Under the pieces are notes generated by a model. The model was given only the letters and a program-made list of their open reading frames with translations, had not been told where the DNA came from and made no database searches. A program made the translations under genes and the position numbers. Of a DNA stretch of 64,000 bases, positions 50,999 through 59,961 are shown piece after piece (position 1 is the stretch's first letter; every line of letters starts with the position of its first letter). Source of the stretch: JAEUNJ01 sp052035955 (GTDB taxonomy: Bacteria > Pseudomonadota > Gammaproteobacteria > Burkholderiales > Rhodocyclaceae); NCBI GenBank assembly GCA_052035955.1, contig JBPOHD010000016.1, forward strand, positions 26,715-90,714, in the 5' to 3' direction.

Positions 50999-51472
50999 AT
51001 GAGCGAGCTTTTCCAGTGGTCGGACGACTTCAGCGTCGGCCTTCAGGAGGTCGACGAGCAGCACAAGGCCCTGGTCGGGATGTTGAACGAATTGCACGAC
51101 GCCATCCACCAGCACAAGGGCAGCGATGCCAGCCGCGACATCCTGTGGCGCCTGGCCGAGTACACCCGAATCCACTTCACGGTCGAGGAAAGCCTGATGC
51201 GCCTCCTCAACTATCCCGAATTCGAAGGGCACAAGCAGCAGCACGAGTCCCTGATGGCCCAGGTCGGCGATCTGCAGGAGAAGCTCACCACCGGCCAGGC
51301 GAAGATCACCTTCGAACTGCTTCATTTCCTGAAAGCCTGGCTGACCCATCACATCAGCGAAAACGACAAGCAGTTCGGCGCCTACGCCATTTCCCGCGGT
51401 CTGGCCTCGAACTGGTCGAAGGAAGTCGAGAGCTCCATGAAGAAGAAACGCTGGTCCTGGAAGTTCTGGTAG
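50999..51472 (+). CDS. Bacteriohemerythrin
   Basis: A 157-residue four-helix oxygen-binding protein with a di-iron site. The iron ligands are visible as H in VDEQHK, H-x3-E in HFTVEESLM, H-x3-H in HKQQHE and the final H-x4-D in HHISENDKQF. Single-domain members store or deliver oxygen, or sense it. GGGAGGG lies before the ATG, and an FNR-type box lies upstream. A basic, tryptophan-rich tail (KKKRWSWKFW) is unusual. Confidence 0.93.
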   Translation: MSELFQWSDDFSVGLQEVDEQHKALVGMLNELHDAIHQHKGSDASRDILWRLAEYTRIHFTVEESLMRLLNYPEFEGHKQQHESLMAQVGDLQEKLTTGQAKITFELLHFLKAWLTHHISENDKQFGAYAISRGLASNWSKEVESSMKKKRWSWKFW

Positions 51473-51487
51473 GTCGTGTGGAGATTC

Positions 51488-51523
51488 CAAAGACAAGGGG
51501 CGCCTCGGCGCCCCTTGTCTTTG
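51488..51523. terminator. Bidirectional terminator between bacteriohemerythrin and folE2
   Basis: A perfect 16-bp stem (left arm 51488-51503, right arm 51508-51523) encloses a CTCG loop. A/T-rich outer pairs give a U-rich end in both directions, so it can serve both convergent genes. Confidence 0.85.
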
Positions 51524-51566
51524 TTGGCTGGCCCTTGGAGAGCCAGGCGCATGGAAGAACTTCGAA

Positions 51567-52367
51567 TCAGGCGCCGGGCGGATCGGTGCGCTTGTCGCGC
51601 TCGATCAGCGCATAGGCCGAGTGGTTGTGGATGGACTCGAAGTTCTCCGATTCGACCACGTAGGCGTCGATGCGCGGGTCGGCGTTGAGCACGCCGGCCA
51701 CGTCCCGGACCATGTCCTCGACGAACTTCGGATTGTCGTAGGCCCGTTCGGTCACGTACTTCTCGTCGGGCCGCTTCAGCAAGCCGTAGAGCTCGCAGGA
51801 GGCCTGGGCCTCGATCATTGCCACCAGTTCCTCGATCCAGATGAAGGCACTGGTGTTGGCGGCCACGGTCACGTGCGAACGCTGGTTGTGGGCACCGCGC
51901 TCGGAAATCTTCTTCGAGCAGGGGCAGAGGCTGGTCACCGGGACCACGATCTTCGTCGTGTGCCGGTAAATGCCCCCTTCGAGGATCTTGCCGACCAGCG
52001 TCACCTCGTAGTCCATCAGGCTCTTCACCTTGGAGACCGGCGCCTCCTTGTTGATGAAGTAGGGGAAGCTCATTTCCACGTGGCCGGTCTCCGCCTCCAG
52101 GCGGAGCACCATCTCGCGGAGCATGGACTCGAAGTTCTCCACCGATATCTCGCGCTCGTAGCCGTTGAGGATCTCGAGGAAGCGCGACATGTGGGTGCCC
52201 TTGAAGTTGTGGGGCAGCCCGACGTACATGTTGAAGGTGGCGACGGTGTGCTGGACGCCGCCGTCCTTGTCCAGCACCTTCACCGGATGGCGGATGGACT
52301 TGATGCCCACCTTGTTGATGGGCAACTGACGGGAGTCGGCGCTTCCTTGGACGTCTGGTATGACCAT
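51567..52367 (-). CDS. folE2: GTP cyclohydrolase FolE2 (type IB)
   Basis: A 266-residue enzyme that converts GTP to dihydroneopterin triphosphate, first step of folate synthesis; it is metal-flexible and often used under zinc limitation. The metal-binding cysteine region is PVTSLCPCSKKISERGAHNQRS, and the conserved E and H residues follow in the second half (SIHNHSAYA). Start 52367 gives MVIPDVQGSADSRQ, with AGGGAT before it. It is the last gene of the xseB-ispA-dxs-folE2 group. Confidence 0.95.
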   Translation of the reverse strand: MVIPDVQGSADSRQLPINKVGIKSIRHPVKVLDKDGGVQHTVATFNMYVGLPHNFKGTHMSRFLEILNGYEREISVENFESMLREMVLRLEAETGHVEMSFPYFINKEAPVSKVKSLMDYEVTLVGKILEGGIYRHTTKIVVPVTSLCPCSKKISERGAHNQRSHVTVAANTSAFIWIEELVAMIEAQASCELYGLLKRPDEKYVTERAYDNPKFVEDMVRDVAGVLNADPRIDAYVVESENFESIHNHSAYALIERDKRTDPPGA

Positions 52368-52476
52368 GGGATCCCTGCAATTCACGGAATTTTCTCCTGG
52401 GGTTGGGGGTGGCGCCGGATCGTTTGAACAGCCTGCCGATCGCTCACGTGGCCCCAGAATACCATTCCCGACAGAT

Positions 52477-54348
52477 TTACTCAACCATTTCCTTCTTTCG
52501 GCCCAGCGCCTCGCGCACCCGGGCGACGATGCCCGGTCCGTCCAGTCCCAGCTGGCTCAGCAGCACCGCCGTGTCGCCATGGTCCACGAAGCGGTCGGGC
52601 AAACCCAGCCGGAGCAGGGGCACCGTGATGCCGGCTTCCTCCAGCGCCCGGGCCACTTCGCTCCCTGCGCCGCCGACGACGGCGTTCTCCTCCAGCGTCA
52701 CCAGCAGTTCGTGCTCGGCGGCCAGTGCCTTCACCAGGGCGGCGTCCAGCGGCTTCACGAAGCGCATGTTGGCCACCGTCGCGTCCAGTTCCTCGCCGGC
52801 CGCCAGGGCAGGGGAGAGCAGGCTGCCGAAGGCGAGCAGGGCAATGCCGGCACCGCGCCTGCGGATTTCGCCCTTGCCCATGGGCACCGTATCCAGTCCC
52901 GCCGACAAGGCCGCGCCCGGTCCGCTGCCGCGCGGATAACGCACCGCCGTCGGTCCGTCGATGTGGAAGGCAGTGGTCAGCATGCGCCGGCATTCGTCCT
53001 CGTCCGCCGGGGCCATGACCACCATATTGGGCACGCAGCTCAGATAGGAGAGGTCGAACGCTCCCTGGTGCGTGGCGCCGTCGGCCCCTACCAGGCCGCC
53101 GCGGTCGATGGCCAGCACCACGGGCAGGTTCTGGAGGGCGATGTCGTGGATCAGCTGGTCGTAGGCCCGCTGCAGGAAGGTCGAGTAGATCGCCACCACC
53201 GGCTTCATGCCCTCGCAAGCCAGTCCTGCCGCGAAGGTCAGGGCGTGCTGCTCGGCAATGCCGACGTCGTAATACCGGCCCGGGAAGCGTTCCGCGAAGG
53301 CCACCATGCCGGAGCCCTCGCGCATGGCCGGCGTGATGCCGATGAGGCGCGTGTCGGCGGCCGCCATGTCGCAGAGCCAGTCGCCGAAGACCTGGGTGTA
53401 GGTGAGCTTGCCGCCGCCCTTGCCCGATTCGATGCCGTTGGAGGCGTCGAACTTCGAGACCCCGTGGTAAAGCACGGGGTCGTCCTCGGCCAGCTTGTAG
53501 CCCTGGCCCTTGCGGGTGATCACGTGCAGGAATTGCGGACCCTTGAGGGCCTTCAGGTTCTGCAGCGTCGGCACCAGGGAATCCAGGTCGTGCCCGTCGA
53601 TGGGGCCGATGTAGTTGAAGCCGAATTCCTCGAACAGGGTGCCGGGCACGAACATGCCCTTCACGTGTTCCTCGGCGCGCTTTGCAAATTCCAGGAGCGA
53701 GGGTGCCTTGGCCAGCACCTTCTCGCCGGCGGCCCGCGCCGCGTTGAAGGTGCGACCGGAGAAGAGCCGCGCCAGGTACTTGTTGAACGCCCCGACCGGC
53801 GGCGAGATCGACATGTCGTTGTCGTTGAGGATGACCAGCAGGTTGGCATCGATCACGCCGGCGTTGTTCAGGGCCTCGAACGCCATGCCGGCCGACATGG
53901 CGCCGTCGCCGATGATCGCCACCACGCGGCGCGACTCGCCCTTGTCGCGGGCCGCCACCGCCATCCCCAGCGCCGCCGAGATGGACGTGGAGGAGTGCCC
54001 GACGCCGAAGGTGTCGTACCCGCTCTCGTTCCGGCGCGGAAAGCCCGAGACCCCGTCCAGCATGCGCAGCCGGGCCATGCCGGCGCGCCGTCCGGTCAGC
54101 ACCTTGTGGGCGTAGGTCTGGTGGCCCACGTCCCAGACCAGCCGGTCGGCCGGCGTGTCGAAGACGTAGTGGAGGGCGACGGTCAGTTCCACCGTGCCCA
54201 GGTTGGAGGAAAGGTGGCCGCCGGTCCTGGACACCGATTCGACCAGGAAGCCGCGCAGTTCGGAGGCCAGGCGCGCCAGTTCCGTGCGCGGCAACTGGCG
54301 CAGCGCGGCCGGGGAGTCGATCGATTCGAGGAGGGGATAGGCAGCCAT
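52477..54348 (-). CDS. dxs: 1-deoxy-D-xylulose-5-phosphate synthase
   Basis: A 623-residue thiamine-diphosphate enzyme joining pyruvate and glyceraldehyde 3-phosphate, first step of the MEP isoprenoid pathway. Visible are GGHLSSNLG (substrate histidine), the ThDP motif GDGAMSAGMAFEALNNAG, YDVGIAEQHALTFAAG (catalytic glutamate) and the C-terminal transketolase domain. The start codon overlaps the ispA stop (TGATG), indicating coupled translation. Confidence 0.97.
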   Translation of the reverse strand: MAAYPLLESIDSPAALRQLPRTELARLASELRGFLVESVSRTGGHLSSNLGTVELTVALHYVFDTPADRLVWDVGHQTYAHKVLTGRRAGMARLRMLDGVSGFPRRNESGYDTFGVGHSSTSISAALGMAVAARDKGESRRVVAIIGDGAMSAGMAFEALNNAGVIDANLLVILNDNDMSISPPVGAFNKYLARLFSGRTFNAARAAGEKVLAKAPSLLEFAKRAEEHVKGMFVPGTLFEEFGFNYIGPIDGHDLDSLVPTLQNLKALKGPQFLHVITRKGQGYKLAEDDPVLYHGVSKFDASNGIESGKGGGKLTYTQVFGDWLCDMAAADTRLIGITPAMREGSGMVAFAERFPGRYYDVGIAEQHALTFAAGLACEGMKPVVAIYSTFLQRAYDQLIHDIALQNLPVVLAIDRGGLVGADGATHQGAFDLSYLSCVPNMVVMAPADEDECRRMLTTAFHIDGPTAVRYPRGSGPGAALSAGLDTVPMGKGEIRRRGAGIALLAFGSLLSPALAAGEELDATVANMRFVKPLDAALVKALAAEHELLVTLEENAVVGGAGSEVARALEEAGITVPLLRLGLPDRFVDHGDTAVLLSQLGLDGPGIVARVREALGRKKEMVE

Positions 54349-55232
54349 CAGAAGCTTCGTTCGGCGATATAGCGGGTGAGTTCCTCCAGGCGCCGGGCCT
54401 CCGGCCCGAAGGGCGCCAGGACCGCCAGGGCCTCGGCGCGCAGTTCCGCCGCCATTTCCCTGGCCTGCACCAGGCCCAGCAGGCTCACGTAGGTCGGCTT
54501 GTCCTGCGCCGCGTCCTTGCCGGCCGTCTTGCCCAGGGTCGCCGTGTCGGCGCTCGCGTCCAGGATGTCGTCCACCACCTGGAAAAGCAGGCCGACCCGG
54601 TTGGCGAAATGGGCCAGGCGTTCCAGGGCGGCTTCGTCGGCCCCAGCGCAATGGGCCCCGAGCAGGACACTGGCGCGGATCAGGGCGCCGGTCTTGCGCA
54701 GGTGCATGAATTCCAGTTCCGGCAGCTCAAGCGATTTGCCCACTGCCGCCAGGTCCGCCGCCTGGCCGCCGGCCATCCCGTGGGAACCGGCGGCCTGGGC
54801 GAGCAGGGCCAGCATGCGCACCTGCCGGGCCGGGTCGGCCGTCAATCCGTGCCGGGCCAGCACCTCGAAGGCCACCGCCTGCAGGGCGTCGCCGGCCAGG
54901 AGCGCCGTCGCCTCGTCGAATTCCACATGGCAGGTCGGCTTGCCCCGACGCAGCACGTCGTCATCCATGCAGGGCAGGTCGTCGTGGATCAGGGAGTAGG
55001 CGTGGATCAGTTCCACCGCGCAGGCGGGAGCGTCCAGCCTGTCGGGGGCCGCCCCGAAGATGCCGCCGGCCCCGTGGCAGAGCAGGGGCCGGACACGCTT
55101 CCCGCCACCCAGCACGGCATAGCGCATGGCCTCGTGCAGCCGTTGCGGCGCCACGGAGGGCGCCGGCAGCGCATGGGCCAATGCGCGCTCCGTCCGTTCC
55201 TGCACCGCCGCCATCCAGGATGCGAAGTCCAT
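54348..55232 (-). CDS. ispA: Farnesyl diphosphate synthase
   Basis: A 294-residue prenyltransferase that builds C15 farnesyl diphosphate. The first aspartate-rich motif is SLIHDDLPCMDDDVLRRG, the second FQVVDDILD; GGGKRVRPLL binds the diphosphate. It sits between xseB and dxs as in many proteobacteria. Confidence 0.97.
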   Translation of the reverse strand: MDFASWMAAVQERTERALAHALPAPSVAPQRLHEAMRYAVLGGGKRVRPLLCHGAGGIFGAAPDRLDAPACAVELIHAYSLIHDDLPCMDDDVLRRGKPTCHVEFDEATALLAGDALQAVAFEVLARHGLTADPARQVRMLALLAQAAGSHGMAGGQAADLAAVGKSLELPELEFMHLRKTGALIRASVLLGAHCAGADEAALERLAHFANRVGLLFQVVDDILDASADTATLGKTAGKDAAQDKPTYVSLLGLVQAREMAAELRAEALAVLAPFGPEARRLEELTRYIAERSF

Positions 55233-55240
55233 GGCCGTGG

Positions 55241-55498
55241 TCAGGAGGCCTTGCGGCCTTCCGGCTCGAAGTCGACCAGGTCCGCTCCCCCCTTGCCCTG
55301 CTCGAGGATGCTCACCTGCTGCTCGGCCGCCGCCAGGGTTTCCCGGCAGTGGCGCATCAGTTCGACGCCGCGCTGGTAGGCGGCCAGGGAGTCCTCCAGC
55401 GAGAGCCGGTCGGACTCCATCGACTGGACGATGGCTTCCAGTTCCTCGAGGGCTTCCTCGAAGCTCGGGACGGCGTCGGCCGCAGGGGTCTTGGGCAT
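55241..55498 (-). CDS. xseB: Exodeoxyribonuclease VII small subunit
   Basis: An 85-residue helical protein that forms exonuclease VII with XseA. The family core is FEEALEELEAIVQSMESDRLSLEDSLAAYQRGVELMRHC. Start 55498 gives MPKTPAADAV; a longer in-frame start at 55555 reaches the promoter region of the divergent oxygenase. First gene of the operon, 8 nt before ispA. Confidence 0.95.
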   Translation of the reverse strand: MPKTPAADAVPSFEEALEELEAIVQSMESDRLSLEDSLAAYQRGVELMRHCRETLAAAEQQVSILEQGKGGADLVDFEPEGRKAS

Positions 55499-55672
55499 GG
55501 GGTGGCGAAATGGGCGGAAAGGGCCGCCGCTGGGCACGGAAAAGCCTCCAAACATATCCTAAGCGGCCCCCTCCGGTCAAATTGGGTATACTTGCAATCC
55601 CCCGTTTTACGGGGCTTTCCAGGCATTCTTCCGGTTTCCGGGTCATCTTTTCTTGGAGGTTGGAAAACCATC

Positions 55673-56791
55673 ATGTCCGACATCGCGACCAAGGCGCAAC
55701 TGGCGCCCGCCGTCTCGCAATTCCCCGTGGAATGGTATTTCGACGAAAAGCTCTTCGAACTGGAGAAGAAGCTGATCTTCGATGCCGGGCCGGGGTACGT
55801 CGGCCATGAGCTGATGGTGCCGGAGCTCTACAACTACCGCAGCCAGGAGTGGCTGGACCACGCCCGCATGCTGGTCCGCCAGCCGGACGGCGTTTACGAC
55901 ATGTCCAACATCTGCCGCCACCGGCAGGCCATCATGCTGCAGGGTTCGGGCACCGCCCAGAACGTCGTCTGCCCGATCCACCGCTGGACCTACGACACCC
56001 AGGGCCAGCTGATCGGCGCCCCCCACTTTCCGGCCAATCCCTGCCTGAACCTCCACAAGCGCAAGCTCGAGAGCTGGCACGGCCTGCTCTTCAAGGGCCC
56101 GCGCTCCGCCAACGCCGACCTGGCCGGCATGCAGGTGGCCGGCGAGTTCGACTTCTCCGGCTACAAGCTGGACCGCGTCGAACTCCACGAGTGCAAGTAC
56201 AACTGGAAGACCTTCATCGAGGTCTATCTGGAGGACTACCACGTCGCGCCCTACCACCCGGGCCTCGGCAACTTCGTCACCTGCGACGACCTGACCTGGC
56301 AGTTCGGCGACTGGTATTCCGTGCAGCGGGTCGGCATCACGCCCCTGCAGAAGTCGGGCTCCAGGGTCTACGACCGCTGGCAGAAGGCCGTCCGCGATTA
56401 CTACGGCGCCAATGACGACAAGCCGAAGCAGGGCGCGGTCTGGCTGACCTACTACCCGAACATCATGGTCGAGTGGTATCCCCACGTGCTCTGCGTTTCG
56501 ACGCTGATCCCCCAGGACGTGAACCGCACCCTCAACGTGGTCGAGTTCTACTATCCCGAGGACATCGCCTGCTTCGAGCGGGAGTTCATCGAGGCCGAGC
56601 AGGCTGCCTACATGGAGACCGCCATCGAGGACGACGACATCGGCGAGCGCATGGACCGCGGCCGCTACGCCCTGATGAAGGAAGGCCGCAACGAGGTGGG
56701 CCCCTACCAGTCCCCCATGGAGGACGGCATGCAGCACTTCCACGAGTTCTACCGCCGCATCATGGCCGGGCACCTGCCCGCGGAGCGCTGA
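55673..56791 (+). CDS. Rieske non-haem iron oxygenase, alpha-subunit type
   Basis: A 372-residue oxygenase component. The Rieske [2Fe-2S] ligands are CRH (about residue 80) and CPIH (about 99). The catalytic mononuclear iron motif is EDYHVAPYHPG (about 191), with D and two H. GGAGG lies before the ATG, and TATACT (55587-55592) may be its -10 element. The gene is usual next to xseB-ispA-dxs in betaproteobacteria; the substrate is unknown. No reductase or ferredoxin gene is adjacent. Confidence 0.9.
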   Translation: MSDIATKAQLAPAVSQFPVEWYFDEKLFELEKKLIFDAGPGYVGHELMVPELYNYRSQEWLDHARMLVRQPDGVYDMSNICRHRQAIMLQGSGTAQNVVCPIHRWTYDTQGQLIGAPHFPANPCLNLHKRKLESWHGLLFKGPRSANADLAGMQVAGEFDFSGYKLDRVELHECKYNWKTFIEVYLEDYHVAPYHPGLGNFVTCDDLTWQFGDWYSVQRVGITPLQKSGSRVYDRWQKAVRDYYGANDDKPKQGAVWLTYYPNIMVEWYPHVLCVSTLIPQDVNRTLNVVEFYYPEDIACFEREFIEAEQAAYMETAIEDDDIGERMDRGRYALMKEGRNEVGPYQSPMEDGMQHFHEFYRRIMAGHLPAER

Positions 56792-56821
56792 GGGGCCGGA
56801 GTTCCCGGCGCGGCAGCAGGA

Positions 56822-56846
56822 ACGGCGGCCCCGGCCGTCGTTTTTT
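56822..56846 (+). terminator. Probable terminator after the Rieske oxygenase gene
   Basis: ACGGC (56822-56826) pairs with GCCGT (56834-56838) and inner G/C pairs can extend it; six Ts follow at 56841-56846. Confidence 0.6.
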
Positions 56847-56921
56847 CTTGCCCGTCCCGCTGCTCCCGCCCACCCCTCCCCACTCTCCACTCCCGACTCG
56901 ACAATCTCGACCGCCTCGCCC

Positions 56922-57794
56922 ATGCCTGCCCTCTGGATGGTCGCCGCCAGTTTCCTGTTCGCCTGCATGGGCGTCTGCGTCAAGCTCGGGGCAGACCGTT
57001 TCGCCGCCGGGGAACTGGCCTTCTGGCGAGGCTTCGTCGCCTGCGTCCTGCTCGGCGGCTACATCGCCTGGAGGAGGCTGCCCCTGGCCACGCCCCACTG
57101 GCGGGCCCATCTCTGGCGCGGCATCTCCGGCTTCGTCTCGCTCCTCGCCTACTTCTACGCCATCACCCTGATTCCCCTGGCGACGGCCGTGACCTTGAAC
57201 TACACCTCGCCCCTCTTCCTCGCCCTGCTGCTGGCCTTCTGGGTGGGGGAACCCGTGCGGCCCGCCCTCTTCGTCGCCCTGGGCTTGGGTTTCGTCGGTG
57301 TCGTCTTCGTCCTCCAGCCCACTCTGGGCCGCGAGCAGTGGTGGGGCGGCTTCCTGGCCCTCGCCTCGGGCGTCATCTCCAGCGCCGCCTACCTGAACGT
57401 CCGCCGCCTCGGCCAACTGGGCGAGCCGGAATGGCGCACCGTCTTCTACTTCTCCGCCCTGACCGCCGTCGGCGGGCTGCCCTGGCTGCTCGCCTCCCAC
57501 CCCTTCCGCGCCATCGACGCCACGGGCTGGGCCCTGCTGCTCGGCGCCGGGGGCTTCGGCGCCGGCGCCCAGCTTTGCATGACGGCGGCCTACAAGCGGG
57601 GCAAGACCCTCACCGCCGCCAGCCTCGCCTATTCCACGGTCGTCTTCTCCAGCCTTTTCGGCATGGCCCTCTGGGACGACCGCCTGCCCCTGCCGGCCTG
57701 GGCCGGCACGGCCCTCATCGTCGCCGCCGGCATCGCCGCCACGGCCTTGACGGCACGACCCTCCCCCCAGCCCCCTCCCGAGGGGGGCGGGTGA
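56922..57794 (+). CDS. EamA-family (DMT) transporter
   Basis: A 290-residue inner-membrane protein with about ten helices in two EamA repeats (1-135 and 145-280). Motifs such as ELAFWRGFVACVLL and LIPLATAVTLNYTSPLFLALL are typical. These proteins export metabolites or amino acids; the substrate cannot be inferred. The C-terminus ends in a proline/glycine-rich tail. Confidence 0.9.
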   Translation: MPALWMVAASFLFACMGVCVKLGADRFAAGELAFWRGFVACVLLGGYIAWRRLPLATPHWRAHLWRGISGFVSLLAYFYAITLIPLATAVTLNYTSPLFLALLLAFWVGEPVRPALFVALGLGFVGVVFVLQPTLGREQWWGGFLALASGVISSAAYLNVRRLGQLGEPEWRTVFYFSALTAVGGLPWLLASHPFRAIDATGWALLLGAGGFGAGAQLCMTAAYKRGKTLTAASLAYSTVVFSSLFGMALWDDRLPLPAWAGTALIVAAGIAATALTARPSPQPPPEGGG

Positions 57795-57937
57795 CGGGAG
57801 TTCGCCGCCCTGGGGGCGGCTCCGGGCCCCTGGACGTGCCCCTCCGGGCGGCCGCGCGGGGCACTGGAAGGCCGGTTCCCGTGGCGCCCCGGTGGAACGG
57901 GATTGAGCTATATTCGACCCGCAAAGGGAGACACGCC

Positions 57938-58285
57938 ATGATCGCCATCGACCATCAGGAACACCTCATCACCGTCACCGTCCTCGGTGAATTCACCCTC
58001 GCCGACTTCAAGGAATTCGAGGAACTCGTCAACTTCAAGGTCAAGTTCGAGGGCTCCGTGAGCCTTCTCTTCGACCTGAGGGAAATGGCCGACTACACCG
58101 TCGACATGGCCCTCGAGGAGATCCGCTTCTCCCGCGCCCACAGCGAAGAGTTCGACCGCGTCGCGGTCATTACGGAAAGCCAGTGGGTGGCCTGGAGCGC
58201 CTGGATGTCCCAGGTCTTCGTTTCCGCCGACCTGCGCGTCTTCCCGTCGGAGGCCGAGGCCCGCGCCTGGCTGGCGGAGGACTGA
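57938..58285 (+). CDS. SpoIIAA-like STAS protein
   Basis: A 115-residue protein with the SpoIIAA-like fold: alternating strands and helices with VTVLGEFTLADFKEFEELV and LLFDLREMADYTVDMALEEIRF. AAAGGGAG precedes the ATG. The function in proteobacteria is unknown; membrane or signalling roles are suggested for the family. The sulfurtransferase gene starts 1 nt later. Confidence 0.78.
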   Translation: MIAIDHQEHLITVTVLGEFTLADFKEFEELVNFKVKFEGSVSLLFDLREMADYTVDMALEEIRFSRAHSEEFDRVAVITESQWVAWSAWMSQVFVSADLRVFPSEAEARAWLAED

Positions 58286-58286
58286 G

Positions 58287-59147
58287 ATGGCCTTTCCCCA
58301 AGGACCCCTGGTCGCCGCCGCCGAGCTGGCGGAACGCCTGGGCGACCCGGCCTGGCGAGTCATCGACTGCCGCCATGACCTGCGCAACCTCGAGTACGGT
58401 CCCCAGGCCTGGGCCAAGAGCCACATTCCCGGCGCCCTGCACCTGCACCTGGACAGGGATCTCTCCGGCCCTACCACGGGCCGCAACGGCCGCCACCCGC
58501 TGCCCGGCAAGGCCGCCTTCGCCGCCCGCCTGGGCGAACTGGGCATCGCCCCCGCCACCTGTGTCGTCGCCTACGACAACGAGGGCGGCATCTTCGCCTC
58601 CCGCCTCTGGTGGATGCTGCGCTGGATCGGCCACGGGCATGCCTATGTCCTGGACGGCGGCATGGCCGCCTGGAAGCAGGCGAAGCTGCCCCTGGATGCC
58701 GAGGTTCCGGCCTTCGCGCCGACCGCCTATCCGCCGGGCCAGGGACCGGCGCCCGTCCTCGTGGACGAGGTGCTGGCGAAGCTCGGCGACCCGGGTACCC
58801 TGATCCTGGATGCCCGGGCCGAGGATCGCTTCCGCGGCGAGAACGAGACCCTGGACCCGGTGGGCGGCCACATTCCCGGTGCCGTGAACCGCTTCTACTT
58901 CGACAACCTGGACGATGCCGGCGTGCGCTTCAAGCCGGCCGACGAACTGCGTGCCGAATTCGCCGCCCTGCTGGCCGGTCGCGCGCCGGGGCAGGTGATC
59001 CAGCAGTGCGGCTCCGGCGTCACGGCCTGTCACAACCTGCTGGCCATGGAGGCGGCGGGGCTGGCTGGCTCGCGCCTCTATGCGGGGTCCTGGAGCGAAT
59101 GGTGCGCCGACCCGGCGCGGCCGGCAGCGACCGGCCCAGGCGGCTGA
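58287..59147 (+). CDS. sseA: 3-mercaptopyruvate sulfurtransferase (two rhodanese domains)
   Basis: A 286-residue enzyme moving sulfur from 3-mercaptopyruvate to thiol acceptors. There are two rhodanese domains (about 8-125 and 155-275). The active-site loop of the second is CGSGVTA, the form characteristic of mercaptopyruvate rather than thiosulfate sulfurtransferase. It follows the SpoIIAA-like gene directly and ends before a clear terminator. Confidence 0.93.
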   Translation: MAFPQGPLVAAAELAERLGDPAWRVIDCRHDLRNLEYGPQAWAKSHIPGALHLHLDRDLSGPTTGRNGRHPLPGKAAFAARLGELGIAPATCVVAYDNEGGIFASRLWWMLRWIGHGHAYVLDGGMAAWKQAKLPLDAEVPAFAPTAYPPGQGPAPVLVDEVLAKLGDPGTLILDARAEDRFRGENETLDPVGGHIPGAVNRFYFDNLDDAGVRFKPADELRAEFAALLAGRAPGQVIQQCGSGVTACHNLLAMEAAGLAGSRLYAGSWSEWCADPARPAATGPGG

Positions 59148-59172
59148 GTTCCATCAGCTCCGGGCAAAAAGG

Positions 59173-59200
59173 AAGGGCGCCTTGCGGCGCCCTTTTCTTC
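59173..59200. terminator. Terminator after sseA
   Basis: AAGGGCGCC (59173-59181), a TTGC loop and GGCGCCCTT (59186-59194) form a 9-bp stem followed by TTCTTC. It lies between convergent genes and may act in both directions. Confidence 0.85.
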
Positions 59201-59218
59201 GTTCCCGGGCTGCGTGCG

Positions 59219-59782
59219 TCAGTGGGCCTGCGCCGCCGACCGGCGCCGCCTGATCGCGCCGAGGGCGCCGAGGCCCGCCAGCAGCATGGCATATTCTCCC
59301 GGCTCCGGCACCGGCGTCACCTCCACCCGGAAGGCGCCGGTGTCGTTCGGGTAGTAGGTGTCGTTGACCGCCGCGTAGATGTGGCCGGCGGCGCCGAGGG
59401 TCAGCGTCGTCCCGTAACCGATCTGGAACCAGTCGGCCGGACCCGCCGGCGCCGCGGTCAGGGTACCCATGAGGGCGCCGATCTTCACGTTGGTGCCGCC
59501 CGGACCGTAGGCGCCGTCGGCGATGTAGGAGCCCGACGGATTGAAGTAGGAATAGCCGGGCGCGGTCACCGTCGTTTCCGGCATTCCGTCCGGCCGCATG
59601 CGGAAGCGGCCGTCGCCGGTGAGATCGACGATCCCGGTCGCGGTGATGTCGTAGGTGCCCGCCGTGAAGCTTCCCAGGTCGTGGAGACCGAAGGCCGGGT
59701 TGGTGGGCGCGACGCTGGTGGCGGCGCAGGCGGAGCCGGCGGCGAAGGCCAGCAGGGCGACGGTGGCGCGGAGAGTGTTCAT
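59219..59782 (-). CDS. PEP-CTERM sorting-domain protein
   Basis: A 187-residue exported protein. The signal peptide ends SACAA (residue 20), the body is beta-rich, and the C-terminal tail has VPEPGEYAMLLAGLGALGA followed by RRRR, the PEP-CTERM pattern. No exosortase gene lies nearby. It shares a 19-bp palindrome (59842-59860) with the PEP-CTERM pair at 40081, but is GC-rich like the core genome. Confidence 0.9.
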   Translation of the reverse strand: MNTLRATVALLAFAAGSACAATSVAPTNPAFGLHDLGSFTAGTYDITATGIVDLTGDGRFRMRPDGMPETTVTAPGYSYFNPSGSYIADGAYGPGGTNVKIGALMGTLTAAPAGPADWFQIGYGTTLTLGAAGHIYAAVNDTYYPNDTGAFRVEVTPVPEPGEYAMLLAGLGALGAIRRRRSAAQAH

Positions 59783-59841
59783 GGCGGCGGTTCCCGGTGG
59801 ACGGAAGAGGAGTCATGAGAACATCCTTTGCCGGCAATGGA

Positions 59842-59860
59842 AATAGTCCGTTCGGACTAA
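59842..59860 (-). promoter_or_regulatory. Palindrome TTAGTCCGAACGGACTATT upstream of a PEP-CTERM gene
   Basis: On the minus strand this 19-mer is identical, except for one central base, to 39952-39970. It lies 59 bp before the PEP-CTERM start at 59782. Its core TAGTCCG-TT-CGGACTA (read on the plus strand) is a perfect inverted repeat. Probable binding site of a dimeric regulator. Confidence 0.65.
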
Positions 59861-59961
59861 GGGGGCCGGTGGTCGAATCCCCCGGCCCGAGCGCCCGGGC
59901 CCCAAGGCAGTTAATATCGGGCCTCATGCCCCCAAGCCGGCTCCGCCGCCGCCCTGCCGCC

